A DNA stretch of 64,000 bases, taken from the NCBI GenBank assembly GCA_900554365.1, contig USGY01000003.1, forward strand, positions 31,496 through 95,495, written 5' to 3'. Of the stretch, positions 18,241 to 25,696 are shown piece by piece. The stretch is from an uncultured Clostridium sp. (GTDB lineage Bacteria > Bacillota > Clostridia > TANB77 > CAG-508). Below the pieces are notes generated by a model, which saw nothing but the letters and a program-made list of their open reading frames with translations, did no database searches and had not been told where the DNA came from. The position numbers and the translations under genes were made by a program. The stretch's first letter is position 1. Every line of letters starts with the position of its first letter.

Positions 18241-18852
18241 ATGAGTCACATTTCTGGCGACCACACATCTGTAGATGTTATCATGGGAGTCGTAAAACTT
18301 GATTTAAAAAAGCCATTACCTTCATATGAAAATTTTGCATTAAGCATGGAACATACAAAGGAATATGAAAGAACATTACAATCAATTTTTTCGCGTGCTG
18401 AAAAAGGATATACTGATGCATATGTATATGATTATAATCCAAAAAAATTGAAAGATCCAAAGGGTTCGGAAGATACTAAAGATTCAAAGGATATTATTAG
18501 ATTCTTTACAAACGAAGAAAATGGATTTACATGTGAAGAAGTTGGTTATTTTCATTGCTATGATTGGTATGATCCAAAAGAAGGCACAGTTGCAAAAAAG
18601 CTACAACAAGTAACAGAAAGATATCAATATGAAAGAATTGTAAAAGCAATATTGAAGAAAAGAGATACTGACAAAGTAAGGTATTTAAATCCTGAACCGC
18701 CAGTAATAGTAGAAATTGCAAAAATATTAAAATCTGTTGAAGAAAGATTAAAAGAAGATGGATTTGAAATATCATATAATAGTGGTAGGACAATAATTCG
18801 ACTTAATGATGATATTCATACGGATGAAAATGTCGACGATAGTATTAATTAA
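18241..18852 (+). CDS. Unrecognised protein A of the RNA-leader pair
   Basis: A 203-residue soluble protein of no family I recognise. ATG at 18241 with AAGGAG 7 bases upstream. The middle has a charged KDPKGSEDTKDSKD linker, then NGFTCEEVGYFHCYDWYDPKE, whose spacing matches DGWELADLGYWH in the next gene's product. The C-terminus ERLKEDGFEISYNSGRTIIRL resembles IKGLKSNGFAIECFGNKGIRV there. No signal peptide or membrane helix. It is transcribed from its own promoter through the structured leader and stops at a strong terminator. An RNA-binding or autoregulatory role would fit but is speculative. Confidence 0.75.
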   Translation: MSHISGDHTSVDVIMGVVKLDLKKPLPSYENFALSMEHTKEYERTLQSIFSRAEKGYTDAYVYDYNPKKLKDPKGSEDTKDSKDIIRFFTNEENGFTCEEVGYFHCYDWYDPKEGTVAKKLQQVTERYQYERIVKAILKKRDTDKVRYLNPEPPVIVEIAKILKSVEERLKEDGFEISYNSGRTIIRLNDDIHTDENVDDSIN

Positions 18853-18865
18853 CATTTGTTAATCT

Positions 18866-18896
18866 AAAAAAGCTCAGCATTTAGCTGGGCTTTTTT
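18866..18896 (+). terminator. Intrinsic terminator
   Basis: AAAAAGCTCAGC and GCTGGGCTTTTT pair (one G-U) around ATTTA, ending in six T. Confidence 0.9.
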
Positions 18897-18910
18897 AGTG
18901 AAAGAAAATA

Positions 18911-18939
18911 TTGCATAGTTATGTAAATTATGTTATAAT
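18911..18939 (+). promoter_or_regulatory. Promoter 2 of RNA-leader gene cluster
   Basis: TTGCAT (18911-18916), 17-base spacer, TATAAT (18934-18939), directly after the upstream terminator. The second gene is therefore independently transcribed. Confidence 0.8.
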
Positions 18940-18955
18940 ATAAATGCAATATCTT

Positions 18956-19017
18956 ATATTTCAATTGAGAATAATTTCTCAATTGTACATTTTGTACAAT
19001 AGAATCTCGTTGAATAT
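18956..19017 (+). promoter_or_regulatory. Structured 5' leader RNA, copy 2
   Basis: Same architecture as the copy at 18145. P1 is ATATTT (18956-18961) with GAATAT (19012-19017). P2 is CAATTGAGAA (18962-18971) with TTCTCAATTG (18976-18985), a perfect 10-bp stem. P3 is TACA (18986-18989) with TGTA (18993-18996). Relative to copy 1, P2 swaps C-G for U-A and G-U for G-C, and three P3 pairs differ while remaining paired. The conserved linker TCGTT precedes the closing strand. Confidence 0.7.
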
Positions 19018-19059
19018 GATTTGCAACAGTATATAAAAATTACAACCAAAGGAATAAAA

Positions 19060-19617
19060 ATGACAAAGGATGCTGTTACAGTGCTTGATGCTGCAAGGAT
19101 GGATGCACAAACTAAGAGAGAAGTTGGATATATTCAAATTAAATTCCAACAAGCATTTATTGAAAAGTTTTGGGGTCAGGAACAATTGATAGGTCGTTTT
19201 ACTATGATATCTAATAAAATTTTTGGTGCAGCAAAAGATGGATGGGAATTAGCTGATTTAGGATACTGGCATTCCAAGACACCAAAAGAAATTGTAGACT
19301 TTTTAAATTATTATGGTTTTGATTATAAAAGTAATAGAATGACGGAGATAGTTTCTTGGAGTAATGCCAAAGCAGATACGATTGCAGGTAAATTGCTAAA
19401 AGATACGACACCGTGTCGAGTCGAAAGAATTCGTAGGAAGTGGAATGAAAAGCTTGAATACGAAAATGCCACTAAAAATAAAGTTAGCCGAGTTTCAGTA
19501 AGATTGATTCATGTACCTGACCAGAGTGTTATAAAAGGTCTTAAAAGCAATGGTTTTGCAATTGAATGTTTTGGTAATAAAGGAATTAGAGTTTCAAAAA
19601 AATTGCTTGAAAATTAG
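19060..19617 (+). CDS. Unrecognised protein B of the RNA-leader pair
   Basis: A 185-residue soluble basic protein, not recognised. ATG at 19060 follows AAAGGA; an upstream in-frame TTG at 19021 sits against the RNA leader and lacks a ribosome-binding site. The core DGWELADLGYWHSKTPKE aligns by spacing with NGFTCEEVGYFH in the preceding gene's product, and both end in a GFxI...IR segment, so they may be diverged duplicates. RVERIRRKWNEK and KVSRVSVRLIH are Arg/Lys-rich and could contact nucleic acid (inference). No membrane segment. Confidence 0.75.
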   Translation: MTKDAVTVLDAARMDAQTKREVGYIQIKFQQAFIEKFWGQEQLIGRFTMISNKIFGAAKDGWELADLGYWHSKTPKEIVDFLNYYGFDYKSNRMTEIVSWSNAKADTIAGKLLKDTTPCRVERIRRKWNEKLEYENATKNKVSRVSVRLIHVPDQSVIKGLKSNGFAIECFGNKGIRVSKKLLEN

Positions 19618-19724
19618 GATGTGTAACTTTTTTGTAGCATAGGTACCAAAATCTAACAACGATTGTGCGTTATTCATACGTACAAACAATTAGCAAATAA
19701 TTTTACTTATTTGTTAAAAAAGTC

Positions 19725-19768
19725 AAGCAAGAGTCTTCTTTGATATAAAGGAGGCTCTTGCTTTTTGT
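19725..19768 (+). terminator. Strong intrinsic terminator
   Basis: AAGCAAGAG...CTCTTGCTT extended by TCTTCTTT/AAAGGAGG gives about 17 continuous pairs (with G-U) around loop GATAT, then TTTTT. The stretch 19618-19724 before it holds only a short CAAATAA/TTATTTG hairpin (19694-19713) and no gene I can support. Confidence 0.9.
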
Positions 19769-19786
19769 GAAAATTGTTTTAAAAGC

Positions 19787-19815
19787 TTGCAATAGTTTTA
19801 ACTTTGTGGTAAAAT
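19787..19815 (+). promoter_or_regulatory. Promoter of rpsF-ssb-rpsR
   Basis: TTGCAA (19787-19792), 17-base spacer, TAAAAT (19810-19815). Confidence 0.75.
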
Positions 19816-19833
19816 ATTTATGCTTTGAAAAAA

Positions 19834-19906
19834 CATTATTATTTTTTTATGGCATTATAAAGAATAATAATGAATTTTCAAATCTCTACTTGCAGAAAAT
19901 GCAGGT
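19834..19906 (+). promoter_or_regulatory. rpsF leader with two hairpins
   Basis: The roughly 110-base untranslated leader holds a perfect 10-bp stem CATTATTATT (19834-19843) with AATAATAATG (19863-19872). A second hairpin, ACTTGCA/TGCAGGT (19888-19894 and 19900-19906), lies just before the ribosome-binding site. Many bacteria regulate this operon by S6:S18 binding to an mRNA leader; I do not see the known CCG signature clearly, so the equivalence is only suggested. Confidence 0.5.
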
Positions 19907-19932
19907 TAAAAATCCAAAGGGAGGTGAAAATA

Positions 19933-20217
19933 ATGAATAAATACGAAAGTATAATCATTGTTAAACCAGATGTAAATGAAGAAGGATTAAAAGCCTTAGA
20001 AGAAAAGTTTACAGGTTTAATTAATGAAGCTGGTAAAGTTGAATCAGTTGAAAACATGGGGAAAAAGAAATTAGCATATCCAATAAAAAAATATACTGAT
20101 GCAACATATATGCTTTTCAATTTTGAAGCAGAACCAACATCAATCAAAGAACTTGAAAGAGTTTACAGAATTACAGACGAAATATTAAAACATATCGTTG
20201 TAAAAAAAGAAGACTAA
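19933..20217 (+). CDS. rpsF: 30S ribosomal protein S6
   Basis: S6 binds S18 on the platform of the small subunit. The 94-residue product shows YESIIIVKPDVNEEG at the start, ENMGKKKLAYPIKKYTDATYMLFNF in the middle and RITDEILKHIVVK at the end, all typical. The ATG at 19933 has GGAGGTG upstream. First gene of the conserved rpsF-ssb-rpsR operon. Confidence 0.97.
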   Translation: MNKYESIIIVKPDVNEEGLKALEEKFTGLINEAGKVESVENMGKKKLAYPIKKYTDATYMLFNFEAEPTSIKELERVYRITDEILKHIVVKKED

Positions 20218-20275
20218 TTACAGATTAGTCAAACAATTTGCAAAAGACCAATTAAAGTAAGAAAAGGTGATAAAT

Positions 20276-20707
20276 ATGAACAAAGTAATATTAATGGGAA
20301 GACTAACAAGAGACCCAGAAGTAAGATATACACAAACAAACAACACACTAGTTGCCTCATTTAGTTTAGCAGTAAATAGAAGATTTGTAAGACAAGGCGA
20401 AGAAAGACAAGCAGACTTCATAAATATTGTTGCATGGAGCAAACTAGGAGAATTTTGTAGTAAATACTTTAAAAAAGGTCAACAAGTAGCAGTTATCGGA
20501 AGATTACAAACAAGAACATGGGATGATGACCAAGGTGTAAAACATTATGTTACAGAAGTTGTAGCTGAAGAAGCATATTTCGCAGAAGGTAGAAGAGATG
20601 CAGAAGCAGCAAGTAATACAAATTTTGAAAACACATTTGGTAGTGCTCAACCAGGAAGTATGGGTGCTGATTTCGAAGTATCTTCAAACGATGACTTACC
20701 ATTCTAG
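20276..20707 (+). CDS. ssb: Single-stranded DNA-binding protein
   Basis: Essential ssDNA-coating protein of replication and repair. One OB fold (MNKVILMGRLTRDPEVRYTQ, then FINIVAWSKLGEFCSKYFKKGQQVAVIGRLQTRTW) and the acidic tip DDLPF that recruits partner proteins. 143 residues from ATG 20276 with AAAGGTGAT upstream; a GTG at 20267 is within that site. The linker is short. It lies between rpsF and rpsR as in most Firmicutes. A second, double-OB SSB-like gene is at 40035. Confidence 0.97.
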   Translation: MNKVILMGRLTRDPEVRYTQTNNTLVASFSLAVNRRFVRQGEERQADFINIVAWSKLGEFCSKYFKKGQQVAVIGRLQTRTWDDDQGVKHYVTEVVAEEAYFAEGRRDAEAASNTNFENTFGSAQPGSMGADFEVSSNDDLPF

Positions 20708-20727
20708 TAGATAGGGGGAAAAGTAAA

Positions 20728-21006
20728 ATGGCAGATAAAAAGCAAAATAGAAGAAACAATAAAAATTATGATGATGATTATAATCCAAGATTCAGAAAAC
20801 AAAGAAAAAAAGTTTGCGTATTATGCAGTGACAAAAATTTTGAATTAGATTATAAAAATCCTGAACAATTAAAGAAATTCATTAATGATAAAGGAAAAAT
20901 CTTACCAAGAAGAACAACAGGTGCTTGCAGTAAACATCAAAGAGATATTACAACAGCAGTAAAAAGAGCAAGACATATTGCAATATTACCATATACACAA
21001 AACTAA
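20728..21006 (+). CDS. rpsR: 30S ribosomal protein S18, zinc-binding form
   Basis: The 92-residue product has KVCVLCSDK, LKKFINDKGKILPRR and TGACSKHQRDITTAVKRARHIAILPY. The CVLC pair and the later CSKH indicate the zinc-ligand version of S18. The N-terminus is unusually rich in Asn/Asp/Arg. Last gene of the operon, followed by a terminator. Confidence 0.97.
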   Translation: MADKKQNRRNNKNYDDDYNPRFRKQRKKVCVLCSDKNFELDYKNPEQLKKFINDKGKILPRRTTGACSKHQRDITTAVKRARHIAILPYTQN

Positions 21007-21024
21007 TTTTATCATTATAAATGA

Positions 21025-21056
21025 AAAACCGTTGAAATATCAACGGTTTTATTTTT
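21025..21056 (+). terminator. Terminator of rpsF operon
   Basis: AAAACCGTTG/CAACGGTTTT perfect 10-bp stem, 6-base loop, then T-rich tract. Confidence 0.9.
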
Positions 21057-21100
21057 TAAAAATAAAGTAATTTAAAATTTAGTATTTAATAATAAATTCG

Positions 21101-21129
21101 TTTACAATTTGGTATCATTATGTTATAAT
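21101..21129 (+). promoter_or_regulatory. Promoter of Ig-like surface protein gene
   Basis: TTTACA (21101-21106), 17-base spacer, TATAAT (21124-21129). Confidence 0.75.
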
Positions 21130-21160
21130 TTCTATGTAAAAAAATAGAGAGGTGAAAAAT

Positions 21161-22105
21161 TTGAACCAAATATTAAGTGTAGAGCAACCAAAACCAAAAC
21201 AACAAAGAATGCAAAGAAATCCAAATGGAAATAATCCAATAGAAATAGAAAAAATAGTAAGATTTTTTGCGATAGTAATGATAATTTTCGGAGTAATAAT
21301 TATTAGTTCAAGTTCGTATGCAATGTATAAAGGAACAAAAACTGCAAACACACAAGCTAAACCTACAATATATGTAGAAGAAACATCAGATACACAATTA
21401 AAATTACAAATAACACATAGTAAGCCAATTCAAAAAGCAACATATAATTGGAATAATCAGGATTCAGTTGAACTTGCAACAAATGGAAAAAAGAAAATTG
21501 AGCAAACAATAGAAATTCCAACAGGCGAAAATACTTTAAATGTATATGCAGTAGATAAAGATGGAAAAGAAATAAATTATTCAAAAGTATATACAAGACA
21601 AGGTGATATAAATATTAATTTTGAAGTTGATGGCAGTCAATTAAAAATAACAGCAAATGGAAAAGATGAACTTTCTTATTTAACATATAGATGGGACGAT
21701 GAGCAAGAAGAAAAAGTAGATATAAATAGTAGTCAAATTGAACAATCAATAGATATTCCAAAAGGACAACATAAATTAACAGTCGTTGTTGTTGATGTTA
21801 ATAATAAAACACAAAGTAAAGAACAAGAAGTTAAAGGAGTAACTAAACCAAAACTAGAGGTAACAACTGATGGATCTGCTAATTTTGTAATAAATGCATC
21901 AGATGATGAAGGAATTAAACGTGTTGAATTTATAATAAATGAAACAGATAAACGAGCATTAGATTTAGATAAAGTATTACCACTAGACCAAAGAAAAGAA
22001 TTTAAATATTCATATCCTCTACATGATGGAGAAAATAGACTAGAAGTAACAGTTTATAATGAAAGTGGAGTAAGTGAAACATCTAAAGTATTGGTAAATA
22101 AATAA
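21161..22105 (+). CDS. Membrane-anchored protein with three Ig-like beta repeats
   Basis: About 314 residues. A basic cytosolic tail is followed by one membrane helix (IVRFFAIVMIIFGVIIISSSSYAMY), so the rest is outside the cell. The exterior has three similar beta-sandwich modules: one with KATYNWNNQDSVEL...IPTGENTLNVYAVDKDGKE, one with LTYRWDDEQEEKVDI...IPKGQHKLTVVVVDVNNKT, and a third ending LHDGENRLEVTVYNESG. These resemble bacterial Ig-like surface domains. A TTG at 21161 with GAGAGGTG upstream is the likely start. Function unknown; possibly adhesion or wall scaffolding. Confidence 0.75.
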   Translation: MNQILSVEQPKPKQQRMQRNPNGNNPIEIEKIVRFFAIVMIIFGVIIISSSSYAMYKGTKTANTQAKPTIYVEETSDTQLKLQITHSKPIQKATYNWNNQDSVELATNGKKKIEQTIEIPTGENTLNVYAVDKDGKEINYSKVYTRQGDININFEVDGSQLKITANGKDELSYLTYRWDDEQEEKVDINSSQIEQSIDIPKGQHKLTVVVVDVNNKTQSKEQEVKGVTKPKLEVTTDGSANFVINASDDEGIKRVEFIINETDKRALDLDKVLPLDQRKEFKYSYPLHDGENRLEVTVYNESGVSETSKVLVNK

Positions 22106-22106
22106 A

Positions 22107-22140
22107 AAATGCCTCCTGCGTTTGTAGGAGGTGTTTTATT
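22107..22140 (+). terminator. Intrinsic terminator
   Basis: GCCTCCT/AGGAGGT stem with A and T flanks just after the Ig-like protein gene. Confidence 0.85.
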
Positions 22141-22165
22141 GTAATAGAGTTAAAAGGGGAGAAAT

Positions 22166-22957
22166 ATGGGAGACGAATTATTTAAACTATTGACGTATTT
22201 TATAATTTATTCATTTTTAGGATGGGTTATGGAATCAACATTTAGATCTGTGTTAGAAAAGAAATTAATAAATACAGGATTTTTAATTGGGCCACTTTGT
22301 CCTATATATGGCATTGGAGCTTGCATAATGTTTTTATTTTTAGATAAATTTTACGATAATGTAGTAATCCTTTTTTTAGTTTCAATAGTTTCATTAACAT
22401 TATGGGAATATATAGTAGGTGTGCTATTGGAAAAAGCCTTTAATACAAAATATTGGGATTATTCAAATCAAAAATTTAATTTTCAAGGAAGAATATGCTT
22501 GTTCAATTCTTTATGTTGGGGTGTACTAGGAGTAATTTTTATAAAATATATTCATCCATTTATACAAGAATTAGTAAAAAAAGTGGATATTCATGTATTA
22601 CATTATGTGATTTTAATAGCTACTGTTGTATTTTTAATTGACATGATTGTTAGTATTGTAAAAGTTAAAAACATTAAAGTAACATTACAAAAAATAGAAG
22701 ACTTAAATCAAGAGATAAAAGAAAAATTAAAAGAGATAAAAAATACTTCAAAAGATGCAGAAAAGAATGCAGATAAACTTGAGGTTGCCAAAAGTTTACA
22801 TGAACTTGTAGAAGATTTAAAGAAAAAAAGAAACAGAACTATTTTACATTTATATAGAAACGTATATAGATTGAAAAAAGCATTCCCAGCAATTGATACA
22901 AAAGAAATTAGAGAAATATTAAACAAAAAACTAGAAGTGAAAAAAATAAAAAAATAA
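22166..22957 (+). CDS. CmpB-type putative ABC transporter permease membrane protein
   Basis: 263 residues with about five membrane helices and a long cytosolic coiled coil from residue 175 (LQKIEDLNQEIKEKLKEIKN). The FLGWVMESTFRS start, NTGFLIGPLCPIYGIGA and GRICLFNSLCWGVLG motifs match the family annotated ABC_trans_CmpB, whose real function is not established. No ATPase partner is adjacent. GGGGAG precedes the ATG. Confidence 0.75.
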   Translation: MGDELFKLLTYFIIYSFLGWVMESTFRSVLEKKLINTGFLIGPLCPIYGIGACIMFLFLDKFYDNVVILFLVSIVSLTLWEYIVGVLLEKAFNTKYWDYSNQKFNFQGRICLFNSLCWGVLGVIFIKYIHPFIQELVKKVDIHVLHYVILIATVVFLIDMIVSIVKVKNIKVTLQKIEDLNQEIKEKLKEIKNTSKDAEKNADKLEVAKSLHELVEDLKKKRNRTILHLYRNVYRLKKAFPAIDTKEIREILNKKLEVKKIKK

Positions 22958-22966
22958 CGATAAGTC

Positions 22967-22996
22967 TTGAAATTTATTTAAAGCTTTGTATATAAT
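22967..22996 (+). promoter_or_regulatory. Promoter of GGDEF gene
   Basis: TTGAAA (22967-22972), 18-base spacer, TATAAT (22991-22996). Confidence 0.7.
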
Positions 22997-23025
22997 ACAA
23001 ATATAAAAAACAAAGGAGTAAAAAC

Positions 23026-23949
23026 ATGGTACAAGAGATATATATAATAGATGATGATGATTCATCAATTGTAATATTTAGAGAATTATTTAAAAACGAT
23101 CCAGAATACAGATTTATTAGTGTAAAAACTGAACAAATAGATGTAGCACTAAAAAATATTCCAGCATTGATAGTAATTAATGAAGACGCAATTGATAGAG
23201 ATGTAATAGAATTATGTAGAAAAATTAGAAAAGATGAGGACAACACAATAACTCCAGTAATTGTAGTATCATCAAAAGCAAGTAAAGAACATAGAATAAG
23301 AATTTTAAGAGAATCAGTTGAATATTTCATAAAAAAGCCAGTAGATGAGTCTTATTTATATTATACTGTAAAGAACTTAAACAGGTTACTAGCAAGTAAC
23401 AGAAGGGTTAGTCCATTAACAGGATTGCCGGGAAATGTTCAAATCCATGCAGAATTGAAAAAAAGAATTTTAAGAAAAGAACCATTTTCTGTTTTATATT
23501 TAGATTTAGATAATTTTAAAGCATATAATGATGTTTATGGGTTTTTAAAAGGAGACGAAATAATAGAATTTACAGCAGAAACAATAGTAAATATGGTTCA
23601 TAGTAATGAGCTAGAAAATACATTTGTTGGTCATATTGGTGGAGATGATTTTGTAGCAATAGTACCAGGAACTAATTGTGAAGAGTTATGTCAAAATATA
23701 TTATCATATTTTGATAGCAATGTTGGGAAATTCTTTACACCAGAAGATTTAGAAAAAGGTTATATTGAAGTCGCTAATAGAAAGGGAGTTATAGAGCAAT
23801 TTCCATTGACATCTTTATCAATAGGTGTAGTTGTAGCAGATCCGGGAAGATTTCATAATATTCTTGAAATTGGAGAAGTTGGAGCACAAGTAAAACATGC
23901 AGCTAAATCAATAATGGGAAGTAGCTATTCAATTGATAGAAGAAGATAA
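23026..23949 (+). CDS. Receiver-like/GGDEF-domain protein (putative diguanylate cyclase)
   Basis: 307 residues: an N-terminal receiver-like domain (IYIIDDDDSSI, VIVVSSKAS, IKKPV) and a C-terminal GGDEF domain (LTGLPGNVQIHAEL, LYLDLDNFKAYND, GHIGGDDF near 205). The phospho-acceptor position of the receiver reads LIVIN, Asn instead of Asp, so it is probably a pseudo-receiver. The signature is GGDDF rather than GG[DE]EF, and no RxxD inhibitory site precedes it. Cyclic-di-GMP synthesis is therefore plausible but not certain. No helices; cytosolic. Confidence 0.85.
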   Translation: MVQEIYIIDDDDSSIVIFRELFKNDPEYRFISVKTEQIDVALKNIPALIVINEDAIDRDVIELCRKIRKDEDNTITPVIVVSSKASKEHRIRILRESVEYFIKKPVDESYLYYTVKNLNRLLASNRRVSPLTGLPGNVQIHAELKKRILRKEPFSVLYLDLDNFKAYNDVYGFLKGDEIIEFTAETIVNMVHSNELENTFVGHIGGDDFVAIVPGTNCEELCQNILSYFDSNVGKFFTPEDLEKGYIEVANRKGVIEQFPLTSLSIGVVVADPGRFHNILEIGEVGAQVKHAAKSIMGSSYSIDRRR

Positions 23950-23954
23950 TATTT

Positions 23955-23980
23955 AGTTCACTTTTAGTGAACTTTTTTTA
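23955..23980 (+). terminator. Intrinsic terminator
   Basis: AGTTCACT/AGTGAACT perfect 8-bp stem with TTT loop and seven T. Confidence 0.9.
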
Positions 23981-24002
23981 TACATAAAATATCGATAAAA
24001 AA

Positions 24003-24010
24003 CATATAAT
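24003..24010 (+). promoter_or_regulatory. Candidate SigE-type -10 upstream of cwlD
   Basis: CATATAAT is close to the SigE -10 consensus CATACANT and lies 29 bases before the cwlD ATG, after a terminator. In Bacillus cwlD is in the SigE/SigG regulons. The -35 is not clear. Confidence 0.4.
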
Positions 24011-24039
24011 AATACTAGTTTGTATAATAGGAGTTTTTT

Positions 24040-24772
24040 ATGATTATTTTAAATCGAAAAAAAATTGAATTAATATTAACTAGTATTTTTATATTATTAT
24101 TTGTTTTTGCAATTCAGATTACAAATAATAATAACTTGAAAAAACAAAATAGCATAGAAACAACAGCAACACCTAGTTCTGGAAAAGTTGTTATATTAGA
24201 TGCAGGCCATGGTTCACCAGATGAGCGGTGCTCAAAGCAATAATGGAATAACAGAAGCACAAATAAATTTAAAAATAGTATTAAAACTTCAAAATTTATT
24301 AGAACAAAGTGGATGTAAAGTGCTGTTAACACGTTCAGATGAAAATTCAATATATGATTTAAACAGTAAGACTATAAGGCAAAAAAAAGTATCTGATATA
24401 AAGAATAGAGTAAAAATTGGAAATGGAAGTTCAGCTGATATTTTTGTATCAGTTCATTTAAATAAAATTGATGAATCTGAATATTATGGGTGGCAGTGTT
24501 TTTATAATACTAAAAACGAAAAAAGTATAGAACTAGCAAAAAATTTGCAAAATAAATTAAATGAATCGATACCAAAGCAAAATGACAGAGTACCTATGAA
24601 ATTAGACAGTATATACATAATGAAAAATGTAGAAATTCCTATAAGTGTTGTAGAATGTGGATTTTTATCTAATCCACAAGAAGAAAAACAGTTACAAGAA
24701 GAAAGTTATCAAGATAGGCTTGCATGGGGAATTTACAATGGGATTACCAATTATTTTTATACAAATTCATAG
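24040..24772 (+). CDS. cwlD: Spore-cortex N-acetylmuramoyl-L-alanine amidase, requires +1 frameshift at CGG 24226
   Basis: CwlD-like amidase that prepares muramic-delta-lactam in spore cortex. The first 62 codons give an N-terminal membrane anchor (LILTSIFILLFVFAIQI) and VVILDAGHGSPDE, then the zero frame meets CGG at 24226-24228 and stops 5 codons later. Skipping the C resumes as GAQSNNGITEAQINLKI and continues intact to 24772 (LLTRSDEN, SADIFVSVHLNKI, VVECGFLSNPQEE), giving about 243 residues, the normal CwlD size. The second part has no start codon or ribosome-binding site of its own. Either a recoded gene, a pseudogene or a sequence error; the same CGG signature recurs in rarA and sigE. 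Confidence 0.85.
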
Positions 24773-24809
24773 AAAAATGTTTATAATCACTTTGCTTTTT
24801 TTAAAAGAA

Positions 24810-24822
24810 GTGATATAATCAC
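24810..24822 (+). promoter_or_regulatory. Palindrome GTGAT-N3-ATCAC overlapping a -10 box
   Basis: GTGAT (24810-24814) and ATCAC (24818-24822) flank ATA and overlap TATAAT (24814-24819); another ATCAC half-site lies at 24786-24790. Could be an operator for the gene at 24851, or chance in AT-rich DNA. Confidence 0.35.
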
Positions 24823-24850
24823 CTAAAACAAAAGCGGAAGGTGAAGTGAA

Positions 24851-25615
24851 ATGAGAGAAAATACTGTATCAAGCATAAACAGACCAAAATTAAAAAATGC
24901 ACCATGTAAGAGAAAAATAAAATTTGAAAAAGGAAAAAAATATACAATTAGAAGAGCAGTGGCAGCAGGAATGGCAGTTGCAGCTTTAGGTGCAACATTT
25001 TCTGGTGTTCAATTCGCTGCAAATAAAATAAGTGAAATGAATAAATCAATAACATATGAGCAAGCATTAGAAGCTGGAATGTCTTATGAAGATTTAGGAA
25101 TTGATAAAAGCACAGTAAAAGAATTACAAAAAATGCAAAAAACACTTGAACAAAAAGATATTAATGTTAATGATATGATTGATGTTGGAAACAATTTAGA
25201 GCAAAATATGTTATACACTGTTAAATCAAAAATATCAAAAGTAACAGGAACTCCCGAAGCAAATATAAAACTAACACCTGCTACTAGATATGATCCATCA
25301 ATGGTAAGTATTACTGATAATAATGGTAAAGTTAAAGAGATATATCAAAGTGGAGATTTGTTTAGTAAATCAATTGATCCAAAAATTGAAAAATATATTG
25401 GTGATATTGCCGAAGTTCAAGAAGCAAATCAAGATATAAGTAAAGGAGAATATAATAGAAGCGAAGTTATTAAGACATATAAAGAAGGAATTGATAATAC
25501 AACAGAGCTTATATCATATAAAATAAAAAAAGATTCAAAAGGAAATATAGTAGCTGAAAAAATCACCAAAGATGATTTGAAAAATATTAAAAATTCAAAA
25601 GAAGAAGAAAGATAA
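24851..25615 (+). CDS. Unrecognised membrane-anchored protein
   Basis: 254 residues. A basic N-terminus (KRKIKFEKGKKYTIRRA) is followed by one hydrophobic helix (VAAGMAVAALGATFSGVQFAA), then a charged soluble region rich in Lys/Glu/Asp (SYEDLGIDKSTVKELQKMQKTL; SKVTGTPEANIKLTPATRYDPS). This looks like a single-pass or signal-anchored surface protein; no family recognised. GGAAGGTGAAG precedes the ATG. It ends 81 bases before the giant glycosyltransferase start, so the two could be co-transcribed. Confidence 0.7.
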   Translation: MRENTVSSINRPKLKNAPCKRKIKFEKGKKYTIRRAVAAGMAVAALGATFSGVQFAANKISEMNKSITYEQALEAGMSYEDLGIDKSTVKELQKMQKTLEQKDINVNDMIDVGNNLEQNMLYTVKSKISKVTGTPEANIKLTPATRYDPSMVSITDNNGKVKEIYQSGDLFSKSIDPKIEKYIGDIAEVQEANQDISKGEYNRSEVIKTYKEGIDNTTELISYKIKKDSKGNIVAEKITKDDLKNIKNSKEEER

Positions 25616-25696
25616 ATTTAATTATATAAATGTATAAAATTACCACTCTTTGCAAACAATATGTGTAAAACCATATTAGCAAGGAGTGGAATTTTT

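Noticed and set aside
18145..19017. Leader RNA as a T-box, purine, SAM, c-di-GMP, THF or fluoride riboswitch
   Set aside because: None of the conserved sequence signatures I know for those classes are present.
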